The notes: generated by a model from the sequence alone, not told the origin. Positions 33,767 to 44,612 are shown, counted from the stretch's first letter. The stretch: 64,000 nt of DNA from Pseudomonas sp. N3-W (GCF_024970185.1 NZ_CP103965.1:244001-308000), one strand, 5' to 3'. Made by a program: numbers and translations.

Positions 33767-34804
33767 ATGACTTACACCGCTGCCGAAAACCGCTATGACT
33801 CTATCCCTTACCGCCGCGTGGGCCGCAGCGGCCTGGTACTGCCGGCGCTGTCTCTGGGCCTGTGGCACAACTTCGGCGACAGCACGCCGATCGACACCCA
33901 GCGTTCGCTGCTGCGCACCGCATTCGACCTGGGCATCAACCACTTCGACCTGGCCAACAACTACGGCCCGCCGTACGGCAGCGCCGAGATCAACTTCGGT
34001 CGTTTGCTGCGCGAAGACTTCAAGCAATACCGCGATGAGCTGATCATCTCCAGCAAGGCCGGTTGGGACATGTGGCCCGGCCCGTACGGCCAGGGCGGTG
34101 GTTCGCGCAAATACGTGCTGGCCAGCCTCGACCAGAGCCTGCAACGCCTGGGCCTGGATTACGTGGACATTTTCTATTCGCACCGCTTCGACCCGGACAC
34201 CCCGCTGGAAGAAACCGCCAGCGCCCTGGCCACTGCCGTGCAGCAGGGCAAGGCGCTGTACATCGGCATCTCGTCCTATTCCGGGGTGAAAACCCGCGAA
34301 ATCGCCGCGTTGCTGCAAGAGTGGAAAGTGCCGTTGCTGATCCACCAGCCGGCCTACAACCTGCTCAATCGCTGGGTGGAAAAAGACCTGCTGGACGTCA
34401 CCGATGAGCTCGGTGCCGGGGTGATTGCCTTCACGCCGCTGGCGCAGGGGTTGCTCACCGACAAATACCTCAACGGCATTCCGAAGGATGCGCGGGTCAA
34501 TCGTCCGGGCGGTGGTTCGTTGCAGTCTTCGCACTTGTCAGAGGCCAACATCGCCCACGTGCGCGGGCTCAATGAAATCGCCAAGCGTCGCGGCCAGAGC
34601 CTGGCTCAACTGGCATTGGCCTGGACCCTGCGCGACCCGCGCGTGACTTCAGCCCTGATCGGTGCGAGCCGGCCGGAGCAGATCATCGAGAACGTCGGGG
34701 CGTTGAAAAATCTGAGCTTCAGTGCTGAAGAACTGGCGGAGATTGACCGGTTTGCCCAGGAAGGCGGGATCAATCTTTGGGAGAAGCCTTCGACGGCTGA
34801 GTGA
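33767..34804 (+). CDS. Aldo/keto reductase (YghZ-like)
   Basis: A 345-residue NADPH-dependent reductase with the (beta/alpha)8 aldo/keto reductase fold. The catalytic tetrad is visible: Asp in GINHFDLANNYG with Tyr in the same segment, Lys in IISSKAGWDMWPGPYGQGGG and His in FYSHRFDPDTP. The length and the WPGPYGQGGG insertion match the YghZ/L-glyceraldehyde 3-phosphate reductase group, which also removes methylglyoxal. AGAGGA precedes the ATG at 33767. It sits downstream of the monooxygenase, separated by a repeat, and may belong to the same pathway. Confidence 0.9.
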   Translation: MTYTAAENRYDSIPYRRVGRSGLVLPALSLGLWHNFGDSTPIDTQRSLLRTAFDLGINHFDLANNYGPPYGSAEINFGRLLREDFKQYRDELIISSKAGWDMWPGPYGQGGGSRKYVLASLDQSLQRLGLDYVDIFYSHRFDPDTPLEETASALATAVQQGKALYIGISSYSGVKTREIAALLQEWKVPLLIHQPAYNLLNRWVEKDLLDVTDELGAGVIAFTPLAQGLLTDKYLNGIPKDARVNRPGGGSLQSSHLSEANIAHVRGLNEIAKRRGQSLAQLALAWTLRDPRVTSALIGASRPEQIIENVGALKNLSFSAEELAEIDRFAQEGGINLWEKPSTAE

Positions 34805-34838
34805 GTGTTCGGCGCCGGATATTCTGGCGCCTGTTGGA

Positions 34839-34938
34839 TCGCCTTCGCGAGCAGGCTCGCTCCCACAGGGTTATCGGTTGGCCGCAGAACCTCGGTCAAC
34901 ACATACCCAATGTGGGAGCGAGCCTGCTCGCGAAGGGG
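34839..34938. repeat. REP inverted pair
   Basis: CCTTCGCGAGCAGGCTCGCT and the inverted GTGGGAGCGAGCCTGCTCGC, separated by about 45 bases, between the convergent aldo/keto reductase and tauD genes. Confidence 0.85.
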
Positions 34939-34966
34939 CCAGAACAATCAATACAAAACTCAGGGC

Positions 34967-35809
34967 TCACCGAAAAAACGGCACATCCCCCAACACCGTA
35001 GCCCGCTGCATCACCCGCCGCGCCGGGCGATAGTCATCCACCGCATAATGCTGCGTCACGCGGTTATCCCAGAACGCCACATCGTCTTTCTGCCAGCGCC
35101 AGCGAATGGTGAATTCCGGCCGTGTCGCGTGGGCAAACAACAACTTCAGAATCGCCTCGCTTTCGGTTTCCGACAGCTCGTTGATCTTCGACGTAAACCC
35201 CTCGTTGACGAACAACGAGCGGCGCCCGCTCACTGGGTGTGTGCGAATCACCGGGTGCGACAGCGGCGGATTCTTGCGTCGTGCCTCCTCCCACTGCGCC
35301 AACGCTTCAGGGGTATTGCCATAGCGCTCCAGCGGGAACGAACGAGTGAAATCATGCGTCGCGGTCAGCCCTTCAAGCAGGTTTTTCATCGGCGCCGACA
35401 GCGCTTCATACGCTGCAATACCGCTGGCCCACAACGTGTCGCCGCCGAACTCTGGCAGTAACTTGGCACTGAGTACGGCGCCCATGGCCGGGGTCGGCAG
35501 GAACGTCACGTCGGTGTGCCAGATCGCGTTGTCACGCACGTCGGTGACGGCGGTGTCGAGGATCAGTACTTGCGGTTGTTCCGGCACGTTCGGGTAGATC
35601 GGGTGAATGTGCAGGTCGCCAAAGTTGGCGGCGAATCGCGCCTGTTGCTGTGGCGTGATCGGCTGGTCGCGGAAGAACAGCACCTGGTGCTTGAGCAACG
35701 CCTGCTCGATGGCGTCGCGCTGTTCCAGATTCAGAGGCTGGCTGATGTCGATGCCACTGATCTGTGCGCCGAGGGCTGAACTTAAAGGAGTGATGGACAG
35801 GTGGCTCAT
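34967..35809 (-). CDS. tauD: Taurine dioxygenase TauD
   Basis: A 280-residue Fe(II)/2-oxoglutarate dioxygenase. The iron ligands are His and Asp in [11 protein letters not shown] and the distal His in [11 protein letters not shown]; the 2-oxoglutarate Arg lies in [10 protein letters not shown]. It hydroxylates taurine so that sulfite is released, giving aminoacetaldehyde. The ATG at 35809 gives the usual MSHLSITPL start; five extra codons upstream are possible. It is last in a tauABCD cluster transcribed leftward, 58 bases after tauC. Confidence 0.93.
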   Translation of the reverse strand: MSHLSITPLSSALGAQISGIDISQPLNLEQRDAIEQALLKHQVLFFRDQPITPQQQARFAANFGDLHIHPIYPNVPEQPQVLILDTAVTDVRDNAIWHTDVTFLPTPAMGAVLSAKLLPEFGGDTLWASGIAAYEALSAPMKNLLEGLTATHDFTRSFPLERYGNTPEALAQWEEARRKNPPLSHPVIRTHPVSGRRSLFVNEGFTSKINELSETESEAILKLLFAHATRPEFTIRWRWQKDDVAFWDNRVTQHYAVDDYRPARRVMQRATVLGDVPFFR

Positions 35810-35867
35810 GGGGGTTCTCTTCAATTCGGTACGCCAAATCCTGTGGGAGCGGCTTTCAAATAAATTT

Positions 35868-36701
35868 TCAGTGCGCCTGGCCGTGCCACGGCACGAGTTT
35901 GCGTTGCAGGGCGCGCAGGCCCATTTCCATGGCGAAGGCGATCAGCGCGATCACCAGAATCCCCAGCACCACCACATCGGTGACCAGGAACTGCGCCGCT
36001 GACTGCACCATGAAGCCCAGCCCGCTGGTGGCGGCGATCAGTTCGGCGGCGACCAGCGTCGACCAGCCCACACCCAGGCCAATGCGTACGCCAGTCAGAA
36101 TGTCCGGCAGCGCGCTCGGCAAAATCACATGGCGAATCAACTGCGCCCGCGTCGCACCCAGAGACTGCGCGGCACGCAATTTGGCCGGGTCAACGTTACG
36201 CACACCAGTCGCGGTAGCGATGGCAATCGGGGCGAAGATCGCCAGGTAGATCAACAGGACTTTCGACAGCTCGCCGATGCCGCACCAGATCACGATCAGA
36301 GGCAGATAAGCCAGCGGCGGGATCGGGCGGTAGAACTCGATCAGCGGATCGAGAATGCCGCGAGCGACGCGGTTGTGGCCGATGGCGATGCCGACCGGTA
36401 CGGCGGTCAGCACCGCAAAGCCGAGGCCCAGACCGATGCGGCTCAAACTGGCGCCAAGGTGCTGCCACAAGGTCGAATCCATGTAGCCGGTGGTCGCCAG
36501 CAGCCAGCCTTTTTGCAACACGGCGGACGGCGGCGGCAGGAACAGCGGCTCGATCAAGCCGCTGCTGGTGACGGCCCACCAGATCGCCAGTAACGCGATC
36601 AGGGTCAACACACTGATGCTGCGCGTGCTGAGGCTGCGGCGCGGTGTAATCACGGGCGAGTTCGGTTTGACCGTCGCGGCGGGGATTTCATAACTGCTCA
36701 T
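35868..36701 (-). CDS. tauC: Taurine ABC transporter permease TauC
   Basis: A 277-residue SsuC/TauC-type permease with six predicted helices and the EAA-like loop ([20 protein letters not shown]) near 180. Its ATG overlaps the tauB stop (ATGA). It forms the channel of the taurine importer with TauB and TauA. Confidence 0.93.
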   Translation of the reverse strand: MSSYEIPAATVKPNSPVITPRRSLSTRSISVLTLIALLAIWWAVTSSGLIEPLFLPPPSAVLQKGWLLATTGYMDSTLWQHLGASLSRIGLGLGFAVLTAVPVGIAIGHNRVARGILDPLIEFYRPIPPLAYLPLIVIWCGIGELSKVLLIYLAIFAPIAIATATGVRNVDPAKLRAAQSLGATRAQLIRHVILPSALPDILTGVRIGLGVGWSTLVAAELIAATSGLGFMVQSAAQFLVTDVVVLGILVIALIAFAMEMGLRALQRKLVPWHGQAH

Positions 36702-37492
36702 GCGCGCTCCTGCCGCTGGGCGGCGCTGCGTTGGGAGAACACTTTGGCGAGCACGTGTTCGCGGGTTTCGATAAAACGCGGATCGGACTTGATCGCCCGT
36801 GCCGACTCGCCAGCGGCGTAACGTTGACCGAAATCCAGGCTCAGGCGCTCGACGATTTGCCCGGGGTTCGGCGCCAGCAGAATCAGGTCAGTGGCGAGGA
36901 ACACCGCTTCTTCAATGTCGTGGGTAATCAGGAATACCGGTTTGGCGGTGCGGCGCCAGATTTGCAGCAACAGCTCTTGCATCTGTTCGCGGGTGAAGGC
37001 ATCGAGGGCGCCAAACGGCTCGTCCATCAGCAGTACGCGCGGCTCGGCGGCGAGGGCGCGGGCGAGGCCGACGCGTTGCTTCTGGCCACCGGAGAGCTGC
37101 CAGATACGACGCTGATCAAAGCCGGCGAGGTCCACCAGTGCGAGCATTTCCCTGGCGCGAACTTCCCGTTTTTCACGGGAAACGCCTGCCAGTTCCAGAC
37201 CGAAACCGACGTTGGCCAGCACGTCTTGCCAGGGCAGCAAGGCGTCGTCCTGAAACACCACGCCGCGCTCGGCGCTCGGGCCTTTGACCGGCACGCCGTC
37301 GAGGGTGATGCGCCCGGCGCTCGGTTCGACGAATCCGGCAATCAGGTTCAACAGCGAAGTCTTGCCACTGCCGGACGGGCCGAGGGCCACCAGCAATTGC
37401 TGGGGCCCCAGGGTCAGGGAAATGTCCGACAGCACCGGTTCCGGGCTGCCGGGGTACTGTGCGCTGATACGCTCCAGCTGAAGCAAAGCCAT
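36698..37492 (-). CDS. tauB: Taurine ABC transporter ATP-binding protein TauB
   Basis: A 264-residue nitrate/sulfonate/taurine-type ATPase: Walker [10 protein letters not shown], signature [16 protein letters not shown], Walker [16 protein letters not shown], switch His in [15 protein letters not shown] precedes the start, 16 bases after the tauA stop. Its stop overlaps tauC. Confidence 0.93.
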   Translation of the reverse strand: MALLQLERISAQYPGSPEPVLSDISLTLGPQQLLVALGPSGSGKTSLLNLIAGFVEPSAGRITLDGVPVKGPSAERGVVFQDDALLPWQDVLANVGFGLELAGVSREKREVRAREMLALVDLAGFDQRRIWQLSGGQKQRVGLARALAAEPRVLLMDEPFGALDAFTREQMQELLLQIWRRTAKPVFLITHDIEEAVFLATDLILLAPNPGQIVERLSLDFGQRYAAGESARAIKSDPRFIETREHVLAKVFSQRSAAQRQERA

Positions 37493-37508
37493 CGCAGTTA
37501 ACTCCCGA

Positions 37509-38486
37509 TCAGTTGGTGATGAACTTGGCGCTGACGTACGGGGCGTAGTCCGGCAGCACAGCCTCGACCTTGCCTTGTTCCTTGAGGAACGCGGCGGTAT
37601 CGGTGATGGCTTTGGTGGTCGCTGCGCCGAGGGTGACCACCTGATCAGCCGCCAGTGGGTAGACGTTGCCTTGCAGCAGCAATGGAATATCAGCGGCCTT
37701 GGCGCCGGACAGTTTCACCAGCTTGTCGATGTTGCTTTGATTGGCGAGCCAGGCTTTCGGGTCTTTGCGGTAATCGGCGTAGGCGTCGAGGGTGACCTTG
37801 GCGAATGCGGTGACGATTTCCGGGTGTTTCTCGGCAAAGTCTTTACGCACGATCCAGGCATCGAAGGTCGGCGCCCCGAACTTGGCCAGTTCGCCGGAGG
37901 TGATCAGCACCTTGCCGTTTTCCTTGGCCACGCCCAAAGCTGGATCCCAGACATAAGTGGCGTCGATGTCACCGCGTTTCCACGCCGCGATGATCGCTGG
38001 CGGAGCAAGGTTGAGGACGGTGACTTTCGAGGGGTCGATGTTCCAGTGCTTGAGCGCGGCCAGCAGGCTGTAATGCCCGGTGGACACGAACGGCACGGCG
38101 ATTTTCTTGCCGATCAGGTCTTGCGGGGTCTTGATCCCGGAGCCATCGCGAGCGACCAGCGCTTCGGCGGCGCCGATCTGGGTGGCGATGAGGAACGTTT
38201 CGACCGGGACCTTGCGGGTGATGGCGGCGGTCAGGGGGCTGGAACCGAGGTAGCCGATCTGCACGTCACCGGAGGCGATGGCGGCAATGATGTCAGCACC
38301 GTTGTCGAACTTGCGCCAGTCGATCTTGGCGTTGGTGGCTTTTTCGTAAGCGCCGTCGGCCTGGGCGACTTTGGCCGGGTCTACGGTGGTCTGGTAGGCG
38401 ACGGTGAAGTCGGTGGCCTGTGCAAAGAAACTCGCCGCAGCCAATGATGCGGCCGCCAGGAGGCGAAGGGGGAAGTGCAGTTTCAT
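37509..38486 (-). CDS. tauA: Taurine-binding periplasmic protein TauA
   Basis: A 325-residue binding protein with a signal peptide ([16 protein letters not shown]) and the SsuA/TauA domain ([40 protein letters not shown]). It captures taurine for TauBC. It is first in tauABCD. The upstream 245 bases hold an AT-rich stretch similar to those before the sfnB and tcyJ operons, then a REP pair shared with gshA's 3' side. Confidence 0.93.
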   Translation of the reverse strand: MKLHFPLRLLAAASLAAASFFAQATDFTVAYQTTVDPAKVAQADGAYEKATNAKIDWRKFDNGADIIAAIASGDVQIGYLGSSPLTAAITRKVPVETFLIATQIGAAEALVARDGSGIKTPQDLIGKKIAVPFVSTGHYSLLAALKHWNIDPSKVTVLNLAPPAIIAAWKRGDIDATYVWDPALGVAKENGKVLITSGELAKFGAPTFDAWIVRKDFAEKHPEIVTAFAKVTLDAYADYRKDPKAWLANQSNIDKLVKLSGAKAADIPLLLQGNVYPLAADQVVTLGAATTKAITDTAAFLKEQGKVEAVLPDYAPYVSAKFITN

Positions 38487-38543
38487 CGGGGAAGCTCCTC
38501 ATAGGCGGCCGAGGTCGGCTTGTGAGGAGACTAAATGATCTAA

Positions 38544-38576
38544 GAATCCGAAAATAAATAACTTTTTAGAATGAGC
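38544..38576 (-). promoter_or_regulatory. AT-rich promoter element upstream of tauA
   Basis: GAATCCGAAAATAAATAACT followed by TTTTTAGAATGAGC on the plus strand, about 60-90 bases before tauA. It resembles the sfnB and tcyJ elements in the AATA/TAACT core and the final GAAT-GC, though less closely than those two resemble each other. Control of tauABCD by CysB is known in enterobacteria; here it is inferred. Confidence 0.4.
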
Positions 38577-38613
38577 TTATGAGCGGAAAATTCTAAAGCA
38601 GGCCGCCGTGCGG

Positions 38614-38711
38614 CATTCGCGAGCAGTCTCGCTCCCACAGGGTTCAACAGTGCTTACACAATCGTGGTCACACTGAATATCCACTGTGGGAGCGAGCCTG
38701 TTCGCGAATAG
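38614..38711. repeat. REP inverted pair
   Basis: ATTCGCGAGCAGTCTCGCTC and the inverted GTGGGAGCGAGCCTGTTCGC, about 45 bases apart, between tauA's promoter and the gshA stop. Confidence 0.85.
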
Positions 38712-38731
38712 GTCCGAAGGACCTTCGCAGG

Positions 38732-40315
38732 TCAGTTGCTGATCGCCAGAATACTCGCCTGATACGACCCGACAAACACGTCGAAATCGCCAACTTCGTT
38801 CTGCTCCAGCTCAGCCTGCTGAGCCAGCGACGAACGCGCCAGCTCTTCAAACTTCGCCTGTTGCTCGCTTGAAAGCGGCTCGCTGCGGAAGAATTCGGCA
38901 TGGGCACGGCTCTGACGCAGGGAAAACTGGGCAAAGCTTTCCTTGTGTTCGGCCATCGCCGCCAACACCTGGGCCGACGGTGTGCGAGACGAATCCTTGA
39001 CCTTCTCCAATTGCACGTCCAGCGCCTTGCTGTGGGCATCGCTGCCCTGGCTCTGGTCCAGTAACGCCGCCAGCGGGGCAATCTCCTCCAGCAGTTCGCT
39101 GGCCCATTCCTTCAGGTCGACCGGTTGCCCGTCGCGCTGCAATTGCAGGCCCGGACGGCGACCTTCCTTGACCACACTGAGGAAGTTCGAGGTGGCGTTG
39201 CCGCACGAACCGTTGGTCAACAGCGGGCTGTCGTTGAGCGCGCAGTACAGCAGGAAGGCGTCAAGGAAGCGCGACTCGGTGAGGTCGATGCCCATCGGCA
39301 GGAACGGATTGATGTCCAGGCAGCGTACTTCCACGTATTGAATGCCACGGGCGACCAGCGCCTGGATCGGCCGTTCACCGGTGTAGGTCACACGTTTTGG
39401 ACGGATATTGGAGTAGTACTCGTTTTCGATCTGCAGGATGTTGGTGTTGAGCTGAACCCACTCACCGTCCTTGTGCGTGCCGACTTCAACGTACGGCGCG
39501 TAGGGCGTGGCCACGGCTTTGCGCAGGCTGTCGGTGTAGCTCGCCAGATCGTTGTAGCACGGCGTCAGGCCGGCCTGGGCGTTGCTCTGGTAACCCAGAT
39601 CGCTCATGCGCAGGCTGGTGGCATAAGGCAGGTAAAGGGTGTCCGGGTCCAGCTGTTCCAGCTGGTGTGAACGACCGCGCAGGAAGCCGGCGTCCAGGGC
39701 CGGCGAGGCACCGAACAGGTACATCAACAGCCAGCTGTAGCGACGGAAATTACGGATCAGCGCGATATAGGCCGACGACTGATAGTCGCGGTCGGTGCCG
39801 ACAAAACCTTCAGCCTCCTTGAGCAGCGGCCAGAGCTTTTCCGGCAGGGAAAAGTTGTAGTGAATCCCGGCAATGCACTGCATGGTCTTGCCATAACGCA
39901 GGGCCAGGCCCTTGCGATAGACATACTTGAGCTGACCGATGTTGGAGGTGCCGTAGTAGGCGATCGGGATATCTTCCTCGGCCGGCAACGGGCACGGCAT
40001 CGACGGACTCCACAGGAACTCGTTGCCGAGCTTGCTGTAGGCGAAGCGGTGAATGCTGTCCAGGCTCGCCAGGGTGTCTGCCGGGTCGGGCAGGGCGGGC
40101 GTGATGAACTCCAGCAGCGACTCGGAGTAGTCGGTGGTGATTTGTTCGTTGGTCAGCGCGGAACCCAATTCTTCCGGGTGCGGCGTTTGCGCCAGGCGAC
40201 CTTCGCCGGTCACGCGCAGGCATTCACGTTCGATGCCGTGAAGGCACTGTTCGAGCAGAGAGAGGTTAGCGCGCTCGCCGAGCAGAGCCAGGCGGCGGTT
40301 GAGAAGTTCGCTCAA
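38732..40315 (-). CDS. gshA: Glutamate-cysteine ligase GshA
   Basis: A 527-residue enzyme of the gammaproteobacterial GshA family, making gamma-glutamylcysteine, the first step to glutathione. The N-terminal signature [16 protein letters not shown] and the catalytic region [20 protein letters not shown] are intact, as is [20 protein letters not shown] chose the TTG at 40315 because GAAGGAA lies eight bases upstream and the protein then begins [13 protein letters not shown], as in P. aeruginosa, and has the same 527-residue length; a GTG five codons earlier is in frame. It closes the sulfur-gene region. Confidence 0.93.
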   Translation of the reverse strand: MSELLNRRLALLGERANLSLLEQCLHGIERECLRVTGEGRLAQTPHPEELGSALTNEQITTDYSESLLEFITPALPDPADTLASLDSIHRFAYSKLGNEFLWSPSMPCPLPAEEDIPIAYYGTSNIGQLKYVYRKGLALRYGKTMQCIAGIHYNFSLPEKLWPLLKEAEGFVGTDRDYQSSAYIALIRNFRRYSWLLMYLFGASPALDAGFLRGRSHQLEQLDPDTLYLPYATSLRMSDLGYQSNAQAGLTPCYNDLASYTDSLRKAVATPYAPYVEVGTHKDGEWVQLNTNILQIENEYYSNIRPKRVTYTGERPIQALVARGIQYVEVRCLDINPFLPMGIDLTESRFLDAFLLYCALNDSPLLTNGSCGNATSNFLSVVKEGRRPGLQLQRDGQPVDLKEWASELLEEIAPLAALLDQSQGSDAHSKALDVQLEKVKDSSRTPSAQVLAAMAEHKESFAQFSLRQSRAHAEFFRSEPLSSEQQAKFEELARSSLAQQAELEQNEVGDFDVFVGSYQASILAISN

Positions 40316-40459
40316 GTTGGATTCCTTCACGCGTCAGTCGCCCCAATATGGGGGTGGGCAGGACGGTCTACAAGGGTGAAGTTGAAACTGGCGTTGTCGC
40401 CTGGTTCTGGACCTGTACAGCCCGGCTGGCAATCGGCAGGGGATGAGCGGCGCAACCTC

Positions 40460-40552
40460 TGTGGGAGCGAGCCTGCTCGCGAAGAGGGAGTGTCAGCAAA
40501 CATTGAAGTCGCCTGACACACTGCCTTCGCGAGCAGGTTCGCTCCCACAGGG
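40460..40552. repeat. REP inverted pair
   Basis: TGTGGGAGCGAGCCTGCTCG and the inverted CTTCGCGAGCAGGTTCGCTC. The remainder of the 390-base gap between gshA and the thioesterase (40316-40705) shows no gene. Confidence 0.85.
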
Positions 40553-40705
40553 ATTGTGTTGCTCAGCCTCTAAACCACATGGCATCAGCCGCACAGACTC
40601 ATATCTAAATGCCAACTTCACTCCCTGAATCTGGCAATCGCGGACGCGAGAAAGTTCGACGCCGCAGACGCAGCGCCGAAATTAACTCAAATTGATGACC
40701 GGTAG

Positions 40706-41089
40706 CTACAGGACAGCGAACGTGCCTTGTGCTTTTGCGACCAGTTTGTCGCCCTGCATCACATCCGCTTCGACCACCAAGGTGCGGCGGCCCGGGTGGA
40801 TTACCCGCGCCGTGCACATCACTTCACCGTCTGCAACAGCCCGGATGTAGTTGATCTTGCATTCGATGGTCGCGCTCTGCTGGTCGAAGCCATGGGTGCT
40901 GGAACAGGCCAGCCCCATGGCAATGTCCACCAGACTGAACAACGCCCCGCCGTGCAGCTTGCCGCCGCGATTGCGCAGTTCTGGCTCAAGCGCCAGGGCG
41001 ACTTGCGCCACCCCGGTTTCCAGGCTGTGCAAGCGACACCCCAGCAGCTTGAAAAAAGCGCTTTCGATCAGCCCGGCAGGGACGTTCAT
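40706..41089 (-). CDS. PaaI family hotdog thioesterase
   Basis: A 127-residue hotdog-fold protein. The family segment GGKLHGGALFSLVDIAMGLA (about 42-61) contains the conserved His-Gly-Gly and the Asp of the active site. Such enzymes hydrolyse aromatic or acyl-CoA thioesters; substrate not predictable. Its ATG overlaps the tex stop (TGATG), so it is translated with tex. Confidence 0.88.
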   Translation of the reverse strand: MNVPAGLIESAFFKLLGCRLHSLETGVAQVALALEPELRNRGGKLHGGALFSLVDIAMGLACSSTHGFDQQSATIECKINYIRAVADGEVMCTARVIHPGRRTLVVEADVMQGDKLVAKAQGTFAVL

Positions 41090-43413
41090 CAGCGTTTCTT
41101 CAACTGCTTGGCGTTGGCGAACAGCGAAGCCATGGCGTTGTTGGCCGGAGCCGCCGCCGTGGTTTCCTTGCGCGGTGCGCTGTTCTGCGACTGGCGCGGC
41201 GCCGAACCCGGACGTGCACCACGGGCACCGTCGATTTTCTCGCCCGGTGTATCACTCATGCGCATCGACAGACCCACGCGTTTACGCGGGATATCGACTT
41301 CCATGACCTTCACTTTCACCACGTCACCGGCCTTCACCGCTTCACGCGGGTCCTTGATGAACTTCTCCGAAAGTGCGGAGATGTGCACCAAACCGTCCTG
41401 ATGTACGCCGATATCAACAAACGCGCCAAAGTTGGTCACGTTGGTCACCACGCCTTCGAGGATCATGCCCAGTTGCAGGTCCTTGAGGTCTTCGACGCCT
41501 TCCTGGAACTCGGCGGTCTTGAACTCCGGACGTGGGTCGCGGCCCGGTTTTTCCAGCTCTTGCAGGATGTCGGTGACCGTTGGCAGGCCGAATGTTTCGT
41601 CGGTGTACTTCTTCGGGTCCAGACGCTTGAGGAAGCTCGCGTCGCCGATCAACGAACGGATATCGCGGTCGGTTTCAGCGGCGATGCGCTGCACCAGCGG
41701 ATAGGCTTCGGGGTGAACGGCGGACGAATCCAGTGGATTGTCACCATTCATGACACGCAGGAAACCGGCGGCCTGTTCGAAGGTTTTTTCGCCCAGACGT
41801 GCGACTTTCTTCAGCGCGGCGCGGGTCTTGAACGCGCCGTGTTCGTCGCGGTGGCTGACGATGTTCTGTGCCAGGGTCGCGTTGAGGCCGGAAATACGTG
41901 CCAGCAACGCCACGGAAGCGGTGTTCACGTCCACGCCCACGGCGTTCACACAGTCCTCGACCACCGCATCCAGGCCACGCGCCAGTTTCAGCTGCGACAC
42001 GTCGTGCTGGTACTGGCCGACACCGATGGATTTCGGATCGATCTTCACCAGTTCTGCCAGCGGGTCTTGCAGACGGCGAGCGATGGACACGGCACCACGG
42101 ATCGACACGTCCAGGTCCGGGAATTCCTTGGAAGCCAGTTCGGATGCCGAGTAAACCGATGCACCGGCTTCGGAGACCATGACTTTGGTCATCTTCATCG
42201 CCGGGTATTTTTTGATCAGCTCGGCGGCCAGTTTGTCGGTCTCACGGCTGGCGGTGCCGTTGCCGATGGCGATCAGGTCCACCGCATGCTTGGCGCACAG
42301 GGCGGCGAGCACGGCGAGGGTCTGGTCCCACTTGTTGTGCGGCACGTGCGGGTAAACCGTGGCGTGATCCAGCAGCTTGCCGGTGGAGTCGACCACGGCG
42401 ACCTTGCAGCCGGTGCGCAGGCCCGGGTCGAGGCCCAGGGTGGCACGCGGGCCGGCCGGGGCCGACAGCAGCAAATCGTGCAGGTTGTGAGCGAACACGT
42501 TGATCGCCTCGGTCTCGGCGCCGTCGCGCAACTCGCCCAGCAGGTCGGTTTCCAGGTGGGTGTAGAGCTTGACCTTCCAGGTCCAGCGCACCACTTCGCC
42601 CAGCCATTTGTCGGCGGCGCGGTTCTGGTTCTGGATGCCGAACTGCTGGCCGATCATGCCTTCGCACGGGTGCATGGTGCCCGGCAGCTCGTCGCCGACT
42701 TTCAGCGCTGAGCTGAGAATGCCTTCGTTGCGGCCACGGAAAATCGCCAGCGCACGGTGCGACGGCATGCTTTTCAGCGGTTCATCGTGTTCGAAATAGT
42801 CGCGGAACTTGGCGCCTTCCTCTTCCTTGCCGGCGATCACGCGGGCACTGAGAGTGGCTTCCTGCTTGAGGTAGCTGCGCAGTTTGTCCAGCAGGCCGGC
42901 GTCTTCGGCGAAGCGCTCCATGAGGATGTATTTGGCGCCTTCGAGGGCGGCTTTCACATCGGCCACGCCTTTTTCGGCGTCGATGAAGCGTGCGGCTTCA
43001 GCATCCGGCGACAGCGTCGGGTCGTTGAACAGGCCATCGGCCAGGTCGCCGAGGCCGGCTTCGAGGGCGATCTGGCCCTTGGTGCGGCGCTTCTGCTTGT
43101 ACGGCAGGTACAAGTCTTCGAGGCGGGTCTTGGTGTCGGCGAGCTTGATGTCGCGCTCCAGTTGAGGGGTCAATTTGCCCTGTTCCTGGATGCTGGCGAG
43201 GATGCTGATGCGCCGTTCGTCGAGTTCTCGCAGGTAGCGCAGACGTTCTTCCAGATGACGCAACTGGATGTCATCGAGGCTGCCGGTCACTTCTTTCCGG
43301 TAGCGGGCGATGAAGGGAACGGTAGAGCCCTCATCGAGTAGCGCGACGGCCGCTTCGACCTGTTCCGGGCGGACGCCGAGTTCTGCGGCGATGCGGCTGT
43401 TGATGCTGTCCAT
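41089..43413 (-). CDS. tex: Tex family RNA-binding transcription accessory protein
   Basis: A 774-residue protein with the full Tex plan: N-terminal Tex domain ([20 protein letters not shown]), the YqgF/RuvC-like domain ([20 protein letters not shown]), a helix-hairpin-helix region ([20 protein letters not shown]) and a C-terminal S1 domain ([29 protein letters not shown]) at about 645-720. It binds nucleic acids and affects transcription and stress tolerance in homologues. The ATG at 43413 has AGGTGG upstream; 44 extra codons upstream are unlikely. It is divergent from ompR. Confidence 0.93.
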   Translation of the reverse strand: MDSINSRIAAELGVRPEQVEAAVALLDEGSTVPFIARYRKEVTGSLDDIQLRHLEERLRYLRELDERRISILASIQEQGKLTPQLERDIKLADTKTRLEDLYLPYKQKRRTKGQIALEAGLGDLADGLFNDPTLSPDAEAARFIDAEKGVADVKAALEGAKYILMERFAEDAGLLDKLRSYLKQEATLSARVIAGKEEEGAKFRDYFEHDEPLKSMPSHRALAIFRGRNEGILSSALKVGDELPGTMHPCEGMIGQQFGIQNQNRAADKWLGEVVRWTWKVKLYTHLETDLLGELRDGAETEAINVFAHNLHDLLLSAPAGPRATLGLDPGLRTGCKVAVVDSTGKLLDHATVYPHVPHNKWDQTLAVLAALCAKHAVDLIAIGNGTASRETDKLAAELIKKYPAMKMTKVMVSEAGASVYSASELASKEFPDLDVSIRGAVSIARRLQDPLAELVKIDPKSIGVGQYQHDVSQLKLARGLDAVVEDCVNAVGVDVNTASVALLARISGLNATLAQNIVSHRDEHGAFKTRAALKKVARLGEKTFEQAAGFLRVMNGDNPLDSSAVHPEAYPLVQRIAAETDRDIRSLIGDASFLKRLDPKKYTDETFGLPTVTDILQELEKPGRDPRPEFKTAEFQEGVEDLKDLQLGMILEGVVTNVTNFGAFVDIGVHQDGLVHISALSEKFIKDPREAVKAGDVVKVKVMEVDIPRKRVGLSMRMSDTPGEKIDGARGARPGSAPRQSQNSAPRKETTAAAPANNAMASLFANAKQLKKR

Positions 43414-43774
43414 AAAACCACCTGACAAATTGTGAAAGCAGGCCCGCGGGCGCAGGGATAAAGGCCCGGCGAGTCTGGTTGAGCGGCCTGGCGTGCGCCG
43501 CTGCCTGGGTCGACAGGCACCCCGTTGACCCTTGAAATCGAACAATTACTGCGCAGGCCATGAAAATAAAAAGCGGCCAGCTGCAGTAACGATCAGACGT
43601 TGCCTGACACAAAACGCCGCGCATTATAACCAGCGTTCTGTCATTCGGGGGCATCGTGGCTTGTAGGCAGAAAGAGCAGTTTTCTGGTACTGAAGGAAAA
43701 ATCTGCTAACAATGCACACGGTGCGTATAACGGCAGCTACGCCATAATGCGCGCCGAGCTAAAAGGAGCATCCA

Positions 43775-44515
43775 ATGAGCAGCACTGCAAACAATGCTGA
43801 AGGCGAAAAAATTCTTATTGTTGACGACGATCCCGGGCTGAGCAGCCTGCTGGAACGCTTTTTCGTCAGCAAGGGCTACCGTGCCCGCGCCGTACCGAAC
43901 ACTGAACAGATGGACCGCTTGCTGGCCCGCGAAGTGTTCAACCTGGTCGTCCTCGACCTGATGCTGCCCGGCGAAGACGGCCTGACCGCCTGCCGCCGCC
44001 TGCGTGGCGCGAACAATCAGATCCCGATCATCATGCTGACCGCCAAGGGCGACGAGCTGAGCCGCATCAAGGGCCTGGAGCTGGGCGCCGACGATTACCT
44101 GGCCAAGCCGTTCAACCCGGACGAGCTGATGGCCCGCGTCAAGGCTGTCCTGCGTCGTCAAGCCGCCCCTGTGCCTGGCGCACCGGGCAGCGAAGACGAA
44201 AGCGTGACCTTCGGTGACTACGAGCTGTCCCTGGCCACCCGCGAGCTCAAGCGCGGCGACGAAGTGCACATGCTCACCACTGGTGAGTTTGCGGTACTCA
44301 AGGCCCTGGTCATGAACGCCCGTCAGCCACTGACTCGCGACAAGCTGATGAACCTGGCCCGTGGCCGGGAGTGGGATGCGCTGGAGCGTTCCATCGACGT
44401 GCAGATCTCCCGTCTGCGCCGGATGATCGAGCCCGATCCATCCAAACCACGCTACATCCAGACCGTCTGGGGCGTGGGTTACGTGTTCGTTCCGGATGGC
44501 GCCGCCACCAAGTGA
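43775..44515 (+). CDS. ompR: Osmolarity response regulator OmpR
   Basis: A 246-residue OmpR/PhoB-type regulator. The receiver domain shows the acidic pocket VDDDP (17-20), phospho-acceptor Asp61 in VVLDLMLPGEDG and the conserved MLTAKG; the winged-helix domain follows (FAVLKALVMNARQPLTRDKL, SIDVQISRLRRMIEPDPSKP). AAAGGAG stands before the ATG. Its partner kinase lies downstream. In E. coli the two genes overlap; here 114 bases with a REP-like hairpin intervene. Confidence 0.95.
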   Translation: MSSTANNAEGEKILIVDDDPGLSSLLERFFVSKGYRARAVPNTEQMDRLLAREVFNLVVLDLMLPGEDGLTACRRLRGANNQIPIIMLTAKGDELSRIKGLELGADDYLAKPFNPDELMARVKAVLRRQAAPVPGAPGSEDESVTFGDYELSLATRELKRGDEVHMLTTGEFAVLKALVMNARQPLTRDKLMNLARGREWDALERSIDVQISRLRRMIEPDPSKPRYIQTVWGVGYVFVPDGAATK

Positions 44516-44524
44516 TCGGTGATT

Positions 44525-44612
44525 TGTAGGAGCGGGTCCAGCGGGTAACGGTCAAATGGCCTTGCCCGCAGACTCGCGATCCGCAATGTGCGAGCATCCC
44601 TCGCTCCTGCAA
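44525..44612. repeat. REP-like imperfect hairpin between ompR and envZ
   Basis: TGTAGGAGCGGGTCCAGCGG and an inverted end CGCTCCTGCAA about 70 bases later, with an inner GCGGGTAACGG / CCTTGCCCGC pairing. It resembles a diverged REP pair and occupies most of the gap. Confidence 0.6.

Noticed and set aside
41089..41306. Plus-strand frames over the tex gene as overlapping genes
   Set aside because: Long antisense frames are routine in GC-rich DNA; no ribosome sites or family features.
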